Positions 34,771 through 46,434 of a stretch of 64,000 bases of DNA are shown here, in pieces. The stretch covers positions 1 through 64,000 of the forward strand of contig JAHQIW010000963.1 in NCBI GenBank assembly GCA_019055375.1, read 5' to 3'. This DNA is from Parelaphostrongylus tenuis (taxonomy: Eukaryota > Nematoda > Chromadorea > Rhabditida > Metastrongylidae). Each line of letters begins with the position of its first letter. Within the stretch, counting starts at the first letter, position 1. The position numbers and the translations under genes were made by a program. The notes below the pieces were generated by a model, which had not been told where the DNA came from, made no database searches, and worked only from the letters and a program-made list of their open reading frames with translations.

Positions 34771-36083
34771 TGCTGCATGCAAGTGCTTGGCTAAAACTTC
34801 TGAAATGTTCTCCAAAGCACTACACATTTCTAACAATAACCTGTTTTGAAATAGAAAACTGAATAAAAAAATAATGCACAAAAATCTATGGGACAATTTA
34901 GTAAAAATACGACTATACGATTTCTTTCACGTTAATAACATCGATTTTGCTTAAAACGTTTGACAATCTATTTTTGAAGGTCTTCAAGATGCAGCACCTG
35001 CTCAAGAAAGGCATGATTGACGGTTTTTTCTCATACCCAACTGTTATTTCAAATCTGAAGAAACGGATATATTTGAAGACTGAAACGATAAAGTTTTGTG
35101 ATGCGTTTATTGCTGTTAGATACAATAATACAACACATGTGATGATGAAAATTTTATTGATAAAAGAGTAGTAAACGGTGAAAACTTTCAATTGTTACGA
35201 TAATCGTGAAATGCGTATTTTAGCACGCTACATACCGAATACATATAATTTCATTCACCGATCGCTGCGAAGCATGCTGGCTAATAAGCATCGAGATTCT
35301 AAACCGCAATGGAATTAAGTGAATTAATTAGCAAACTGCTGTTCTGATGAGACATTATCGTTATTCAATGATGGAATATCATAGGAGGAATTTCTGTAAT
35401 GACGGATGCCGTGAAATTATGGTCCATGTGTCCAAAAATTTCCTATATTTCAACAAATATGCAGACCCTTTCAGAAACAAACTTGCTTTCAATCGTTCTA
35501 TTACAATTTTCTCTATTTTGAACAGGATTTCTGGCATTCGATAGTTTAAAAATACAGGTCTCAATAGTGAGCTAAATTTCTGGAAAGAACCTCTTTAGCA
35601 CGTTTTACCATCGGAAGGAAGAGTGCGTTCCGCCTTGGAGTAGTTAGCCAGTGTTTGTTCGAACGGCATCGCACATACGTGGGAACTTAGTGAAATTTGA
35701 TTGTGAAGCTTGTTCATCGTCACGGAAGGATAGAATGTACTGGAAGGTTTTTTAAACCGTAATCTCATCAAAAAGAGCGCTTACTTGACCTGAAAATTCA
35801 TTTTTCAGTTGGAAAGCCACAAAGATAGGATAGTGACTCATTTCGAACTTTTTTATTTTTTCTGACGAAGCTCCATAGTGTTACTTGAGAATACATTTCT
35901 GCAATATGCGATTTCTAGAATAAACTTATATGTTGTACTGTTCGTTTCGAGTGTTCGTTTCAAACCACGCTTAGAGTACGATATACCTGATAATCACTAC
36001 TAAGTCAACATGGCATGTAGTCATTTCACTCTCTACAAGGCGTTGTAGGGCCCCCGATAGGATTGGCTAAGGCGAAGGGTACT
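34771..36083. other. No recognised gene; flank of an R2 repeat near the end
   Basis: Short AT-rich open frames without domains. From about 35,930 the sequence GTTCGTTTCGAGTGTT and following resembles sequence upstream of the 41,920 hammerhead, so the last 150 bp belong to repeat family R2. Confidence 0.5.
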
Positions 36084-36126
36084 GTTCGACTGCTGAGGGT
36101 GTCAAGGTCGAAGCACGTAAATCGGG
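36084..36126 (+). ncRNA. Degenerate hammerhead, family R2
   Basis: Aligned to the 41,920 copy: TTCGA, CTGCTGA (core G and A changed), a stem II region, GAAG, CACGTA, AA, TCGGG, then TTCTATAAGTT. The upstream flank AGGATTGGCTAAGGCGAAGG is well kept. Core changes should abolish cleavage. Confidence 0.55.
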
Positions 36127-36171
36127 TTCTATAAGTTGCGCATAAAAAAACCACATGACATGTTGGCTCTT

Positions 36172-37690
36172 ACTTGAAGGATCTTACTTGTTGGAGACGA
36201 CTACTCTGTCCCTTTTATGGATTATCCGCTGCTTTGAAATACGGTTTTAGCCATTTGACACATGGTATCACATGTCTGTCGAATCAGCGCTGCAAATGCA
36301 AAGAGATCACGACTCTAAATTCACCTGTGATTCTGAGAAGCACAAGACCAATTTTGGATTAGGTTTTCATTTTCCTAACCACCTGGGGACGCGTCTCGAT
36401 AATCGACCGGACTAAGATCTCTCAAATTGGTGTATCCGTAAGATATCATGATACGGCAGAAAATACAAAAGATAAGAATGGTGTTTCACATGCGTCGAGC
36501 GCTGTTGCCTCTGTATCTCGTAAGGCAAAGCTTTTCCTTTGGATAACTGATACTTGAGCGATATCGTGGATCTTGCAGATTTCAAAACAGCATCTTTTTT
36601 TGAAAAGTCTTTTTTTAGCGCTGTAGCAATGAAAATGGATTTGGGTTGCACGCACGCGTGTGGTTGGACAGAGCTCTCTAGTAATCCCTCGGTACCGTAA
36701 ATTTCGGTGATTCCAACGTTGTGCTCAATACCTCTGATCTCGACTGTTTATATAGACTATGCTCAAAATCAGTAATAATCCGGGAAAATATTTTAAACCT
36801 TTCTTTAGGTGTCATATTTCACTTATGCAGCTGTCTAGTACCCTACGAGTCCTCAACGAAGGTTGAAAAAATGTTGTCAGATGACCAAAAAATTTTCTTC
36901 TGAGAATTTCTGGCACTGTATGTGACTTCTCTGCATATACACTTCGTATTTTGAAAAAAATCTCAAAAATGGGGCCTCAAGTTGCAAAACGTCAATAAAT
37001 CGCAAGGAATGCGAGAAAACGGTAACATAGTCGTGGAGTTTGGCTCGCAGTCGTCCCATTTGGATCTCTTGAGTATCTGGCCGTAGAGGAATATTTTCTA
37101 AAATGCTGTAGAAGTCTGATGCCTGATAGCCTTATGAAATTCCTAGGCTCACGGAAGTAGTAAAGTACAAACAAACTATGGCTGTATTCAGTTGCATTTA
37201 TGCAAACTGCATTTTGGCTCCGCCATTTTAAAAAATTCGATAGTGTATAGCAGTAGCAGCGAGGCGAATATTACGTTCCACCTCCGACATGCACTAAACG
37301 CTCAGCTGTTATTTTTGCTTGGCTGTTCGGCAGAATTTTCATAATGAATTGATTATAAAATGGCCAGCAACGTTCAAATTTTGCCTCTTTTCAAATATTT
37401 AATTACGATCATATACCCGGTGCTGATGAAAGAATCCATGACACTAACCTGTCAGATACACGAGTACAACCTGCTCCATTATCAGCTATTCTCCTTTATA
37501 ATTGGTTTCAATGACACCTAGTATGCTCCTCACTCCTTTGCGTTCAATAAGAACGATTCGGTTCTCTGAATATGTAGACAAATCAATCAGAGCTGTCATA
37601 TCTATCTTTTAGAGGATGTGTCGTTTACTAAACTTTACTCATAGGATAATGGAGGTAGTTGACTGCAAATTCAGCTTGTACGGGCAGTTT
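36172..37690 (-). repeat. IR2 right arm
   Basis: Reverse complement of 26,640-28,158. The outermost shared sequence is TTGACTGCAAAT/ATTTGCAGTCAA. Confidence 0.8.
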
Positions 37691-39760
37691 CGGTGGCTTA
37701 CTAATGAGCCTAGACAGTTTTGTTTTCTCACAAAAGGTGAACACTAACCAACGTTTTTCTGATTAGGAGGGAACAAGTTGAAAACTGACCAAGTTCGCTG
37801 GGGAAAAAGTTTCATAGGAGTACGGTAAGCATTCGGAAGCTGAGATTTCTGGATACAGCACCACGCCGCCTGTTTTTCAAAGGGCACTTTTTTAACGCTG
37901 TGATCTCCACGCAAAACTAGCGCATGTTTGTCACCAGACAGAGGTCCTTCTTTGCTATTAGCAATCATATGTTAGCGTAGTGCTTCCTGTTACCAATGCT
38001 GTGCTTGCATCCTGAAGAGGCCGTCTTCCTGCAAAGCAGCAGGTAAAATAATTTAAATAGTTCATGAGATGGGGCGATCCGGAGCCAGTTCACGTCGTGG
38101 TGGATGTGGCGGCCACGTGACTACAGGTGCAATACTTCTCTGCGCGTTCATAAGCTCTAAAAGCGATGACGCGTCACAGTCACTGGCCGCGCCAGCCTAG
38201 CGCCCTCATTATTCGCACAGGACTTCGTTGCTACCGCGTGGGATTCGACTTATTAACAGATGCGTTGGAACTTATTTTACCTGTTGCATTTCAAAGAAAC
38301 GGTTTTGCCAGGATTGAAGTGAACCGTTTGAATTAGATTCGGTTATGCTATGGAATGACTACTAACAGTCTAAAGAAAGAGCTCTGTCCGATAATTAATG
38401 TGCGTTTCTGAAGCCAAGATATCCACCATTGTAGCACCTTGAAAAAAGCTTTTTTGAAAAACCGATGACATGGGACTGTAGTCTCAAGTCTCAGTTTTCA
38501 ATGGCTACTAATCCTGTCAAAATTCCTCTCCAGCGAATGAAATTGGTTTTTCATTTTTTCCTTCCGATTCAGAATGGACCCAAACTAAATTTCTTCGCTG
38601 ATTTTGGCCAGAAAGTGATATCACGCAACCAGCCATACTCGTCGGCAAATTTCGATATAGTTTCATTTTATTAGAGCAGATATATGTGACAAGTTTATTT
38701 GAAACTACTCCAGTTAACCTCAGTTCACTGACAGTTGTTTCAATGTGCGCGAAGACTACTGTTCGCACTCTCTGCTCTTTATTTCAAAGCAAGAAAATCT
38801 ATCGACGATACTTGAAAATGGCGGTATAGAGATCAGCGCAATGATTGAACTACTACCATGCACTATATTCCTTTGAGGACGATAAGGTTCAACATAACCC
38901 TCAGCTGGGCTCTCCGTTCGGGCGGGTTACGAAGAGTGGTGCGCGCTTTAATACAAATTCGGATTGATAAAGCTCTCAAAGAAACATTGTTATTAAAAAA
39001 CAATGAGAAATCACCTATAGGACTTTTGTTGAATGATTTTGGTAAGATTAACGCTAATGCTGTCTGAAATCTTTCTTTTTTCAAAAGAAAAAAAAACCAT
39101 GTAAATGCCAAAAGATCATTTTCCGAGCTGTTGTTGGGCATTTTTCTATGTCTTCTTCATGTTTTTGCAGCAATAGATAGCCTGATAAATTCCTACTCTA
39201 AAACTAAGCTTGTTGTTTGAGAATAATCCCACAGTAGGTCTGATGAAAAAAAAAAAAAAGATGACGTTTTACAATCGCAATCTATTTTTTAACTGAAAGC
39301 GATGTTCTGCTATCATATAGTTAGATTTCGATCCTTATAGACTCTTATACTAAGAATAACTTGAATTATTTTTGAAAAAGACCTTGTCAACGTATTCACA
39401 ACAAGAATAACGCTCAAATGTCTTGAAAATCCATACTTTTGGAAATGACTTCTGTCCCATTCAACCTATTTCAAGGATTGCGCTCTTGAGCCTTTGATTT
39501 TTTCTACAGAAGACCTTTGCTACTAAATCATTAATATTTATTCAAAACTAAAATCAAGTGAACTTGAATAGTGTAATTTGTTTCTCAAACGAGCTTGTTT
39601 TATGCGCCGTGTCAGTCGAAACAAAAATTTGTTTCACAGTCAATGATTTTCTTCCGGACAAAGTTTTATCAATGAAGAATTAACAATAATTCGATAGTGC
39701 AAATCTCAGCGATTCCGAGGACGTAGTTTATTTTTATGGAAGACTCCTTAGTAAGTGAGT
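37691..39760. other. No recognised feature
   Basis: No domain or repeat seen. 38,090-38,220 is locally GC-rich with a cluster of GGCCGCC/CACGTG-like words but no recognisable gene or RNA. Open frames at 38,465-38,674 and 38,858-39,067 have no splice or homology support. Confidence 0.45.
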
Positions 39761-39877
39761 AGTCAAAAGAAGATTGGGTTTTGCACTCCGAAGGGTGGGA
39801 TTACGCGGAATTGGGCTCAGGTCACCGTGCCTTTAGCAACACACTAACTAACTGCGAAACGTAATCTTCTTTTGACT
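39761..39877. mobile_element. Small MITE-like insertion
   Basis: 15-bp terminal inverted repeats AGTCAAAAGAAGATT / AATCTTCTTTTGACT bound 117 bp that are more GC-rich than the surroundings. A related single end, GTCTTCTTTTGACCGTTACA, lies at about 40,195. The family is unassigned. Confidence 0.5.
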
Positions 39878-40895
39878 GCTACAGTACAATAGAGAATTTT
39901 TTTATAAACAAAGTTATTGCGGAAATCGCCGAGATTTTAGCAATCGAAGAACTATCAAAAGTCCAGCGGAAAATCTAACTTCATCAGGATATGCTTAAGT
40001 GTGAAAGATATTTTGATTTTTGCTGTTAGAGTGCACTTAGGGAGCCATTTTTAAGATGAGATATACCATCAAATTTTCCAAGATTTATACTATCGAATGG
40101 TTGATACAACTTTGCCAAAAATTAAGAAACGCGTTTTTCTAAGAGGTCAAAACAGGATACGGACATTTAAAATTATCCAAATTTGCGAAAGCTAGTCTTC
40201 TTTTGACCGTTACAACACTCTGAAATGTCCTTTATTAAAATCAAGTACATCGGTAGAACTGCTAAGATTTTTTCTATCTAATGATTACCAATTGCTTATG
40301 GAAAAAGCTTGATCGGGCGAGAAATGCTCGAATGTGAAACAAAATATTTTTCGACTGTTATAGCGAAGATAACATTTCAACCAAGGACTAAAATGCATCA
40401 TTCAAATTCTCTTGATTTTAGCTATCGAATGACTGTTAAAGTTTTTATACGGTTCTTCCTAACGGCTCAAACAGGGTGGAGAGAACGGGAAAGAACCGCT
40501 ATACCTCCATCTCTTCTTCGCATGCCATTGCTATGAATAGAGATTTCCAACGAAATTATGCATTGATCTAAGAAACGAGAATCTAAACTGCACTAATAAT
40601 CAAAAAATATATTAAGAATTATCGATTAAGTGGGATAGCATGCAACAAGCAGCACTATTTTGACGAACTACTCATTGTTTTCCATTTTCCAGCCAATATG
40701 ATTAATTTTATGCACGTCATGCAATAAAGTATACGAAAAGATGAAAAAAAGATAGAAGATAAGTAGGTAACTGTAAATAAAATGTCCTAGAAATGTCCGA
40801 TAAAGCTTCTAAATAAAGCTTTTTCATGAATACCTAATTTATTCTTTTAGAATTGTGAACTATGAGCGGAGAGATCACGTTATTTCTAATAAAAG
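39878..40895. other. No gene; scattered diverged motif repeats
   Basis: Contains the TCGAATG-type motif seen at 14.4, 14.8 and 20.1 kb (here 40,082 and 40,426). An open frame at 40,309-40,536 has no recognised domain. Confidence 0.4.
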
Positions 40896-41175
40896 TGATC
40901 TTATTGTGGTCCATGCTGTCATACTTGACCAATCATTGACATATGAATCCCACTTCTTGACGATAAAACTGAAAATTTCTTCTGCTATCGACTGCTTTTT
41001 TACAGACGGCAGTACTTTGGGTGCTTAGTTTTACTCGGCGTCGGTTCCTTTGGAGGATTGTTTCACCTCAAGGGATCGACGGAACCGAGGGAGGGTGCTA
41101 CTGATGAGTCCCAATAGGACGAAATAGGCGCCTATATAGCACTAGACCTATGGCTCAAAATATGTCATATCCTTA
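40896..41175 (+). mobile_element. Retrozyme-like unit, family R1, single copy
   Basis: The hammerhead at 41,095 together with the preceding 100-190 bp matches the dimeric copy at 56.8-57.15 kb in reverse (shared pieces GGATCGACGGAACCGAGG, ACTAGACCTA and GGCTCAAAATATGTCATATCC-type tail). Upstream of about 40,980 the match fades. No ORF, as expected of a non-autonomous element. Confidence 0.65.
41095..41142 (+). ncRNA. Hammerhead ribozyme, type I, apparently complete (R1)
   Basis: In order: stem I GTGCTA, core CTGATGA, stem II GTCC-loop CAATA-GGAC, GAAA, stem III TAGGCGCCTA (self-complementary), TA, stem I TAGCAC. All six stem I pairs and four stem II pairs are Watson-Crick. The invariant core is intact, and the dinucleotide before the cleavage site is UA, which satisfies the UH rule. 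Expected cut is after position 41,136. Stem III is a 10-nt palindrome, so as a monomer it closes over only about 2 nt. Hammerheads of this kind may work better as a dimer. This is the layout of animal retrozyme and Penelope hammerheads. Confidence 0.9.
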
Positions 41176-41744
41176 ACTGAAAATTTCATTAGAAAACAAT
41201 CACGTTAGCCTGGGCAAGAGCAGGCAACCTCTCTTCGCAGCCATCCGAGGCGCTCGCAAAGCGAAAATGGCGCCGCCCATAAAAGGATATCATGTCAGAT
41301 AGTACGTAGTCGGTTGCTCAACGTTCTGGGTAAAAAACAAATTTGCATAAACCGAGTGGTAGAGATGGTGAGTGAAAATTTTCCGTGACGGCGCGCCTCA
41401 TATCATGTATAACCTGGGAGAAGATTTCGTTGAAAGATTCAGGTTAACATTTCCGAATAAAAGCACTTAGATGGAGAGTCCTACAGCCAACTGTAGTACT
41501 CCATTGGACATGCGTGGGACACGGTGATATAGCTCAAAAATTTTAGAGTTGAAATGATCATCTGCACACAGGAGTATAAAACTTCACCGCATAAGACTTG
41601 GAATCACCTCGCATCAATTTTAGAAGCACAAAAGTAAATTGCAGAGTTACAGAGCCTGATACGCGTGTTTCCCCCTTGCAGTCTCGTCAATTGGGCAGTT
41701 ACCCTTTCTCGTCTTTTGCCAATTCTGTGTCTGTGCTCCAGTCC

Positions 41745-42045
41745 TCACACTAAGAGTTAGCGACGACGAACGTTTTACATTCTACGTCCAGTGAAATTAT
41801 CACCGAACACAGAGTGTTGTATCCTCCATTGCTCATGGCTGGTATATTCAATATATCGTATCTTTCGTTTCGAGTATTTTTATCCACACAGGATTGGCAA
41901 AAGACGACAAAAGTTAACTGCCCGACTGACGAGACTCCATAGTCGAAACACGTGTATCGAGCTCTATAAGTCAGCATTTTTTCTTAACAGACCACATGAT
42001 ATGCGTGGCTCAAAAATGATTATTTGGCATATTAAAATTTGAGCT
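41745..42045 (+). mobile_element. Retrozyme-like unit, family R2
   Basis: The hammerhead at 41,920 and its flanks recur, decayed, at 17.5 (minus), 36.1 (plus), 47.9 (minus) and 48.3 kb (plus). Shared flanks: AGGATTGGC(T/A)AA before and CTCTATAAGT then CACATGATATG after. No ORF. Confidence 0.65.
41920..41962 (+). ncRNA. Hammerhead ribozyme, type I, apparently complete (R2)
   Basis: In order: stem I GCCCGA, core CTGACGA, stem II GACT-loop CCAT-AGTC, GAAA, stem III CACGTG (6-nt palindrome), TA, stem I TCGAGC. Stem I pairs at five of six positions (one C-A mismatch), stem II at all four, and the core is invariant. Expected cut is after 41,956. The sequence outside the core is unrelated to the R1 hammerhead 0.8 kb upstream. 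Confidence 0.88.
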
Positions 42046-44282
42046 GTGGTCTCGAAAAACGAAAGAAATTGCAGAGGATTGAAAATTGCTCATTGCATGT
42101 GATCTGACACAGTATTCCAGGCAGGTCTTTCCTACTGAGTAATTGGAACATTGGCAAATTAGAACCAAGAGAAAGTTGAATGAATGATAGACAACTTAAC
42201 AACAGTTGAGGCCTATTCTCTACGTCTTTGTCACCTTCTCACTTCTTATGAGCCTATATTATCGAACAACTGAAGCCAACTGCGGTGAAATCGGTAGTGG
42301 GGCAAATATATGAAAGCCTTGTAAACCCGCCGATGTGAATTTTTTGTCTCTGATTGTTGTCACCCTCATCGAAAGAAAACGTACATCGTGTGTTTAGTTT
42401 TTGCAGTAGGTTTTTTTTAGAAAGGATACGAAATACTGACAAATTTGTGCCATGTCAGATATGCTGTTGGAAGTTCGTTTTAGAAGCGATCAGCAACAGA
42501 GTCGTTCTATTAGAATTCCCTTTTTTTCCATTTCAGCGAATTATCCATCACCGCACAGTAAAATTTCCCGACGTGTTGATGTGTCAACAATTGCCGCTCG
42601 GCTTAGAAGTCGCACCTGTAGCTGTATAGGGAGTAATTCCTTCATTCTTGACCTCCAGAGTGACATGCTTTTGAATGGCTAATTGGCTTCCTTAGAAGAA
42701 CATAGCCATCTTCATTTGTCGAAAATGATGTTGATTATGTGCTATGCCGTCATGGATCCCCATATCCATCGATAAACTTATCAAATTTTGAGAGATTTGT
42801 TATCAATTCGCGTTAAACCAGCTTTGAGCAAGCTTCAAAAATGATAAGTTGGAAGGGTTTTCTACTCAGTGTTTTTTTAAGGGAAATTCGCGCGTTTGTT
42901 GGAAAACAACGCAGGTGTTCAGTTTTAACTATTGGAACTCCATCAAAATTGTAGTTCTTGAGTTTGGTTCATTGTACTGGGAGGTTCATCTGGTTAAATC
43001 GATCGGCCGAGAAGGCTGCTCGAACTTAGTCTATCGCTCAAACAGTCGATATAGAAGTGCATAATATCGTGACGTAAACAACACCTGCTCCATCTTTCAT
43101 AAGTCAGCGACTTAGCATCAGTCTTAACATCGGAAGCGATCTACACATTTCAGCATTTATCAACCACCGAAACTCGTTACATAGGCGATTCAGGCATTCA
43201 GTAGTCGTCTCTGCTGTCAAACAAACGAGACCGTGTATTAGCGGGTCCCAAAAAGATAATCAAATAATTTTAATTAATTCTTTCATCCATCCACGAAGCT
43301 GCATGTTGAGTTTCGTAAGAATCTCACTTTTCGAGGGCTTAATAACATTGAAAATTTGGTGGTGATGGTAGTTTCAGTCACTCAGCGGATAATAGGACAA
43401 CAGATGACATGGTTACCAGAGAGAGTACTCGTATTTAACATTATCATATCCTACTTTCGGCCAGAACAAGCTTTCAACTGTGTGAAGTCGGAGAGTTGCT
43501 AGAGACTTATAGTAGGGAAAAAAGCAATTTTCTGATACCTTTGCGAACTACCGTAAGTCAATGCTCAAAAGAAATATGCACTCACGTGATTCTACAATGG
43601 TGTAAATAGAGTCATGTACATAGAGTGGTCCTATTAGCTGGATAGATCAACGTCAAATTTTTTATCCGCTTGTGCACTGACAGATTATCATTCTTTCCGT
43701 CAATCTCCTTCTTGTATCTTTGATGTTCCGTGTTTTCTATATACCCTCTAATATTTTGTGTGTATATAACTCTCACGTATTGAAAATTATTTTCCTTTAC
43801 TACGCAGTCATACTGTTGTTGACATTCTACCAATTGTATCACATTGCATTTGATTGCCCCATGAAATTACTGCTTTATTTGGGGTTTTTATATTCTTAAT
43901 CGGTTTATCAACAAAAGACTATGATATTTCAGAGAGTGTTCTAGTAACTTCAGCCAGTGGAAGGTATAAAAGGACATCACGAAACGGGCTAATTAATAAA
44001 AAATCCAAATGGATGGGCGCCAGTTGCGCCTAAGTAACTCTACAAGTATAAGGTGGAGACCAGTGCAAGGCAGAAAGTCGAGAAGATCAATGCGGCGTTT
44101 GGGCCACGTTATGTCTCGAATAGACACCTTGGGCACTGATCGATCACGACTGCATTGCACGCGTGACATCTGCGATAGTTTTCTCATGCGACCGAAACTC
44201 CTGCCAAACTCAACCAAAGCTTGAATATCATGCTGGGAAGATTGCTCTCTCAATCCGTATTTGACGAGGCATGCTGTTTTAG
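42046..44282. other. No recognised gene
   Basis: Frames at 42,354-42,682 and 42,849-43,064 have no domain. 44,009-44,080 (LSNSTSIRWRPVQGRKSRRS) recalls the basic C-terminal region of LINE polyproteins but is too short to assign. Confidence 0.4.
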
Positions 44283-44399
44283 ATACTGCTCGACAGCAAT
44301 CAGACAATCAATGGCGAAAATTATACGGATGAACTTGAGAAGTTGGTAGCAGCAATGCGGGAGAAGGGGCCGAGAGTACTTATTGTTACCCTTCCCCAG
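44283..44399 (+). CDS. Candidate internal exon, unassigned
   Basis: Between an acceptor CTGTTTTAG and donor GTGAAC, 39 codons in phase 0, reading TINGENYTDELEKLVAAMRE then KGPRVLIVTLPQ. A helix followed by an R-V-hydrophobic strand and TLPQ recalls the region after the catalytic Ser in GDSL/phospholipase B-like hydrolases, but no catalytic residue lies in this piece. Its phase 0 exit would fit the exon at 46,435. A mariner copy lies between them. Confidence 0.35.
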
Positions 44400-44579
44400 G
44401 TGAACTCTTGGCAAGTCGACTCACCAAGTTTTGGAAAAATTGTTAGTTCTCCAACTAGGTTTTCGAATTTGTTCCAGGAAACAAAAAACTGCCCACAAAA
44501 ACAAATTTTTGTTCTACCTATTCTGTGCAGAATTTCCTTGCGCAGCGTTTGGTATATTTTTGCATATACTTCTCCAACA

Positions 44580-45106
44580 ATGGAGCCGTCACGGGAAGTC
44601 ATTCGCAACTTACTGCTTTACGAGCTTCAATTGGAGCACAGTTTTTAAACTGCATTTGTCAACATCAAGCCTGCAAAAGGCCCTCAAGTTGTGAGTAGGA
44701 TTACGACGTATGAATGGCTTACAAGGTTTACAATGGAGATACTGATTTGGCCCATCAAAAAAGATCCGGAAGACGGCGTGAAGTTGATCGAGAAGCAATC
44801 AACAAGGAATCAACAACAAGGAACGAGGAAACAAGGAAGAATTTGGCCGATTTGGGTTAGCAGCACTTAGATCATCCGCCGTATTTGCCAGGTCTGTTCC
44901 CGTCTGATTTCCAGCTCTTCAGATTATTGGAGCACTGGTTGGACAAGAAGAGTTTCGAGGCATCAATCATTTGCGTCGAGGATGGACTAGTCAGTTTGCA
45001 TCGAAGAATAACGACTTTTATGAGAGCAGAATTGATTTGTTGCCGAAGCGTTAACAGAATTGCATCCACACAGACGGAGAGTACTTCAGTTATTGTTATT
45101 TAATAC
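44580..45106 (+). pseudogene. mariner transposase with internal deletion
   Basis: The ATG at 44,580 opens REVIRNLLLYELQLEHSF, the mariner N-terminal helix-turn-helix. It continues in another frame with TNGDTDLAHQKRSGRRREVD, the GD-x-L-x-x-x-RSGRP-x-E linker. Soon after, it jumps to LDHPPYLPGLFPSDFQLFRL, the conserved HPPYSPDLAPSDYHLF block. It ends with the HRRITTF/RICIHTDGEYF-like tail near 45,106. The central catalytic part (GDE and HDNARPH blocks) is absent, so this is an internally deleted, non-autonomous copy. Confidence 0.8.
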
Positions 45107-46434
45107 TTTCGATTACTTAAGAAAATGTTTGAATTTTTGGATCAACGCTCTTCCTCGCTCTTCCGGCACGGTTCAATACTATCCGTATCCGCGAGCGCGA
45201 TGTCGCGTCTGGCTTAGTTACTGTAATGGCGGCGTCGCTTCTCACCCAGCTGCTGTACTGGAGGTGTCACCTTTCCGAGCAGTGCAAGCGGGCACCATGT
45301 GCAGTCGATAGGATCGACTGCGCGCGAGCGACCGCCGCCGCGCCGATTCCTGTCAACGGTGGTGAAATTTAAAGGCTAATGCTCTGCTCCTAGTTTATTT
45401 TCTAGCATACACTTATGAGGTGACTGACTGGGTGACAGAGTGAAAATGAAATTTTTTTCCTCAAAGAGGTGAGACGGAAGTCCCAACATATATCAAGTTT
45501 CTTACTTCAAAATTGGCAAAAAACAATGTGATTTCTGTGACAAATGTCTAATTCGTTATACTCTCTTTGATATTAGTTATGACAGTGAGCCTATCAATAT
45601 TCAGATATTTCTTCGAGCTGTACATCCTGAAATATATATAACTGACAGGCTTTACTCGTAGTATCATCTGTCAGCTTTTAGCGGTAATACGGTTTCCTGT
45701 TTGGGGATAGAATGTAGAATGTCTAAAAGTTTTCATATCAATATCTTATCATGACACAGGCTAATTAGGATGGCATGCCAGAATAGTAACTGGTCAAAGC
45801 CTTTTCTTCGCCACAGAGCCCCCTGTATTCAAAATCTAATCGTCTCTATATAGCTTGCAAATTCTATCCACAGGTAGTTCACAGAAGCACCTTGAATGTA
45901 TTCACCGATTAAAGGAATACTTATACACATAAATCAGCAATCATGAAAGGATTATGCCGTTATAAGGCACTAAAATGTTAGACCGCTAACCGATGAGACT
46001 GTCAGAGTCTCAACAATACATGACGTGTTCGTACTCTAATTCACATCTTATTGTTCGGCGTGTAACCTAAGGATCCGCTCTATATTCTGCACTTCCACCT
46101 AGTAAACATTATAAAGTTCGATTACTAAAAAATAAAATTAGTCCAAAATGGCAAATGTCCTCTAGATAGTGGTGTATTTGGAATAATAATACACCTCCTT
46201 AGAGCAAGTGACTGTTTCTTGTATAGCTCTGCTAAGTACGTAGTTCTTCAAAGCCTCCAGGTGTGGGAGAGCCCTCATCATTCTTAGTATGAGACACATA
46301 GCATTCAACTTTTGACATGTAGGTGATCGATGAGGAAAACGTCATGCAGAAAGAGGTTGATCACAGCACTTAATTTCCTCATTGAAATTTTTTCCTACCG
46401 TATATTCTAGGTAAACACGATCGCATTTCTGCAG
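45107..46434. other. No recognised feature
   Basis: 45,200-45,360 is a GC-rich patch (GCGCGAGCGACCGCCGCCGCGCCG) without tRNA, ORF or repeat match. The remainder is AT-rich. Confidence 0.4.

Larger units (their letters stand above)
26640..37690. mobile_element. Inverted repeat IR2 enclosing a gene
   Basis: Arms 26,640-28,158 and 36,172-37,690 (about 1.52 kb) are reverse complements at roughly nine-tenths identity by eye; paired points sum to about 64,330. The 8-kb interior holds an RTE relic, an eight-exon gene, a mariner relic and a degenerate hammerhead. The left end starts about 30 bp after the end of IR1. No transposase is visible, and I could not see a clean target-site duplication. It could be a large non-autonomous TIR element that captured a gene, or an inverted segmental duplication. 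Confidence 0.75.

Noticed and set aside
42849..43064. 71-codon open frame
   Set aside because: No conserved motif and no coding-like neighbours; length is within chance for this composition.
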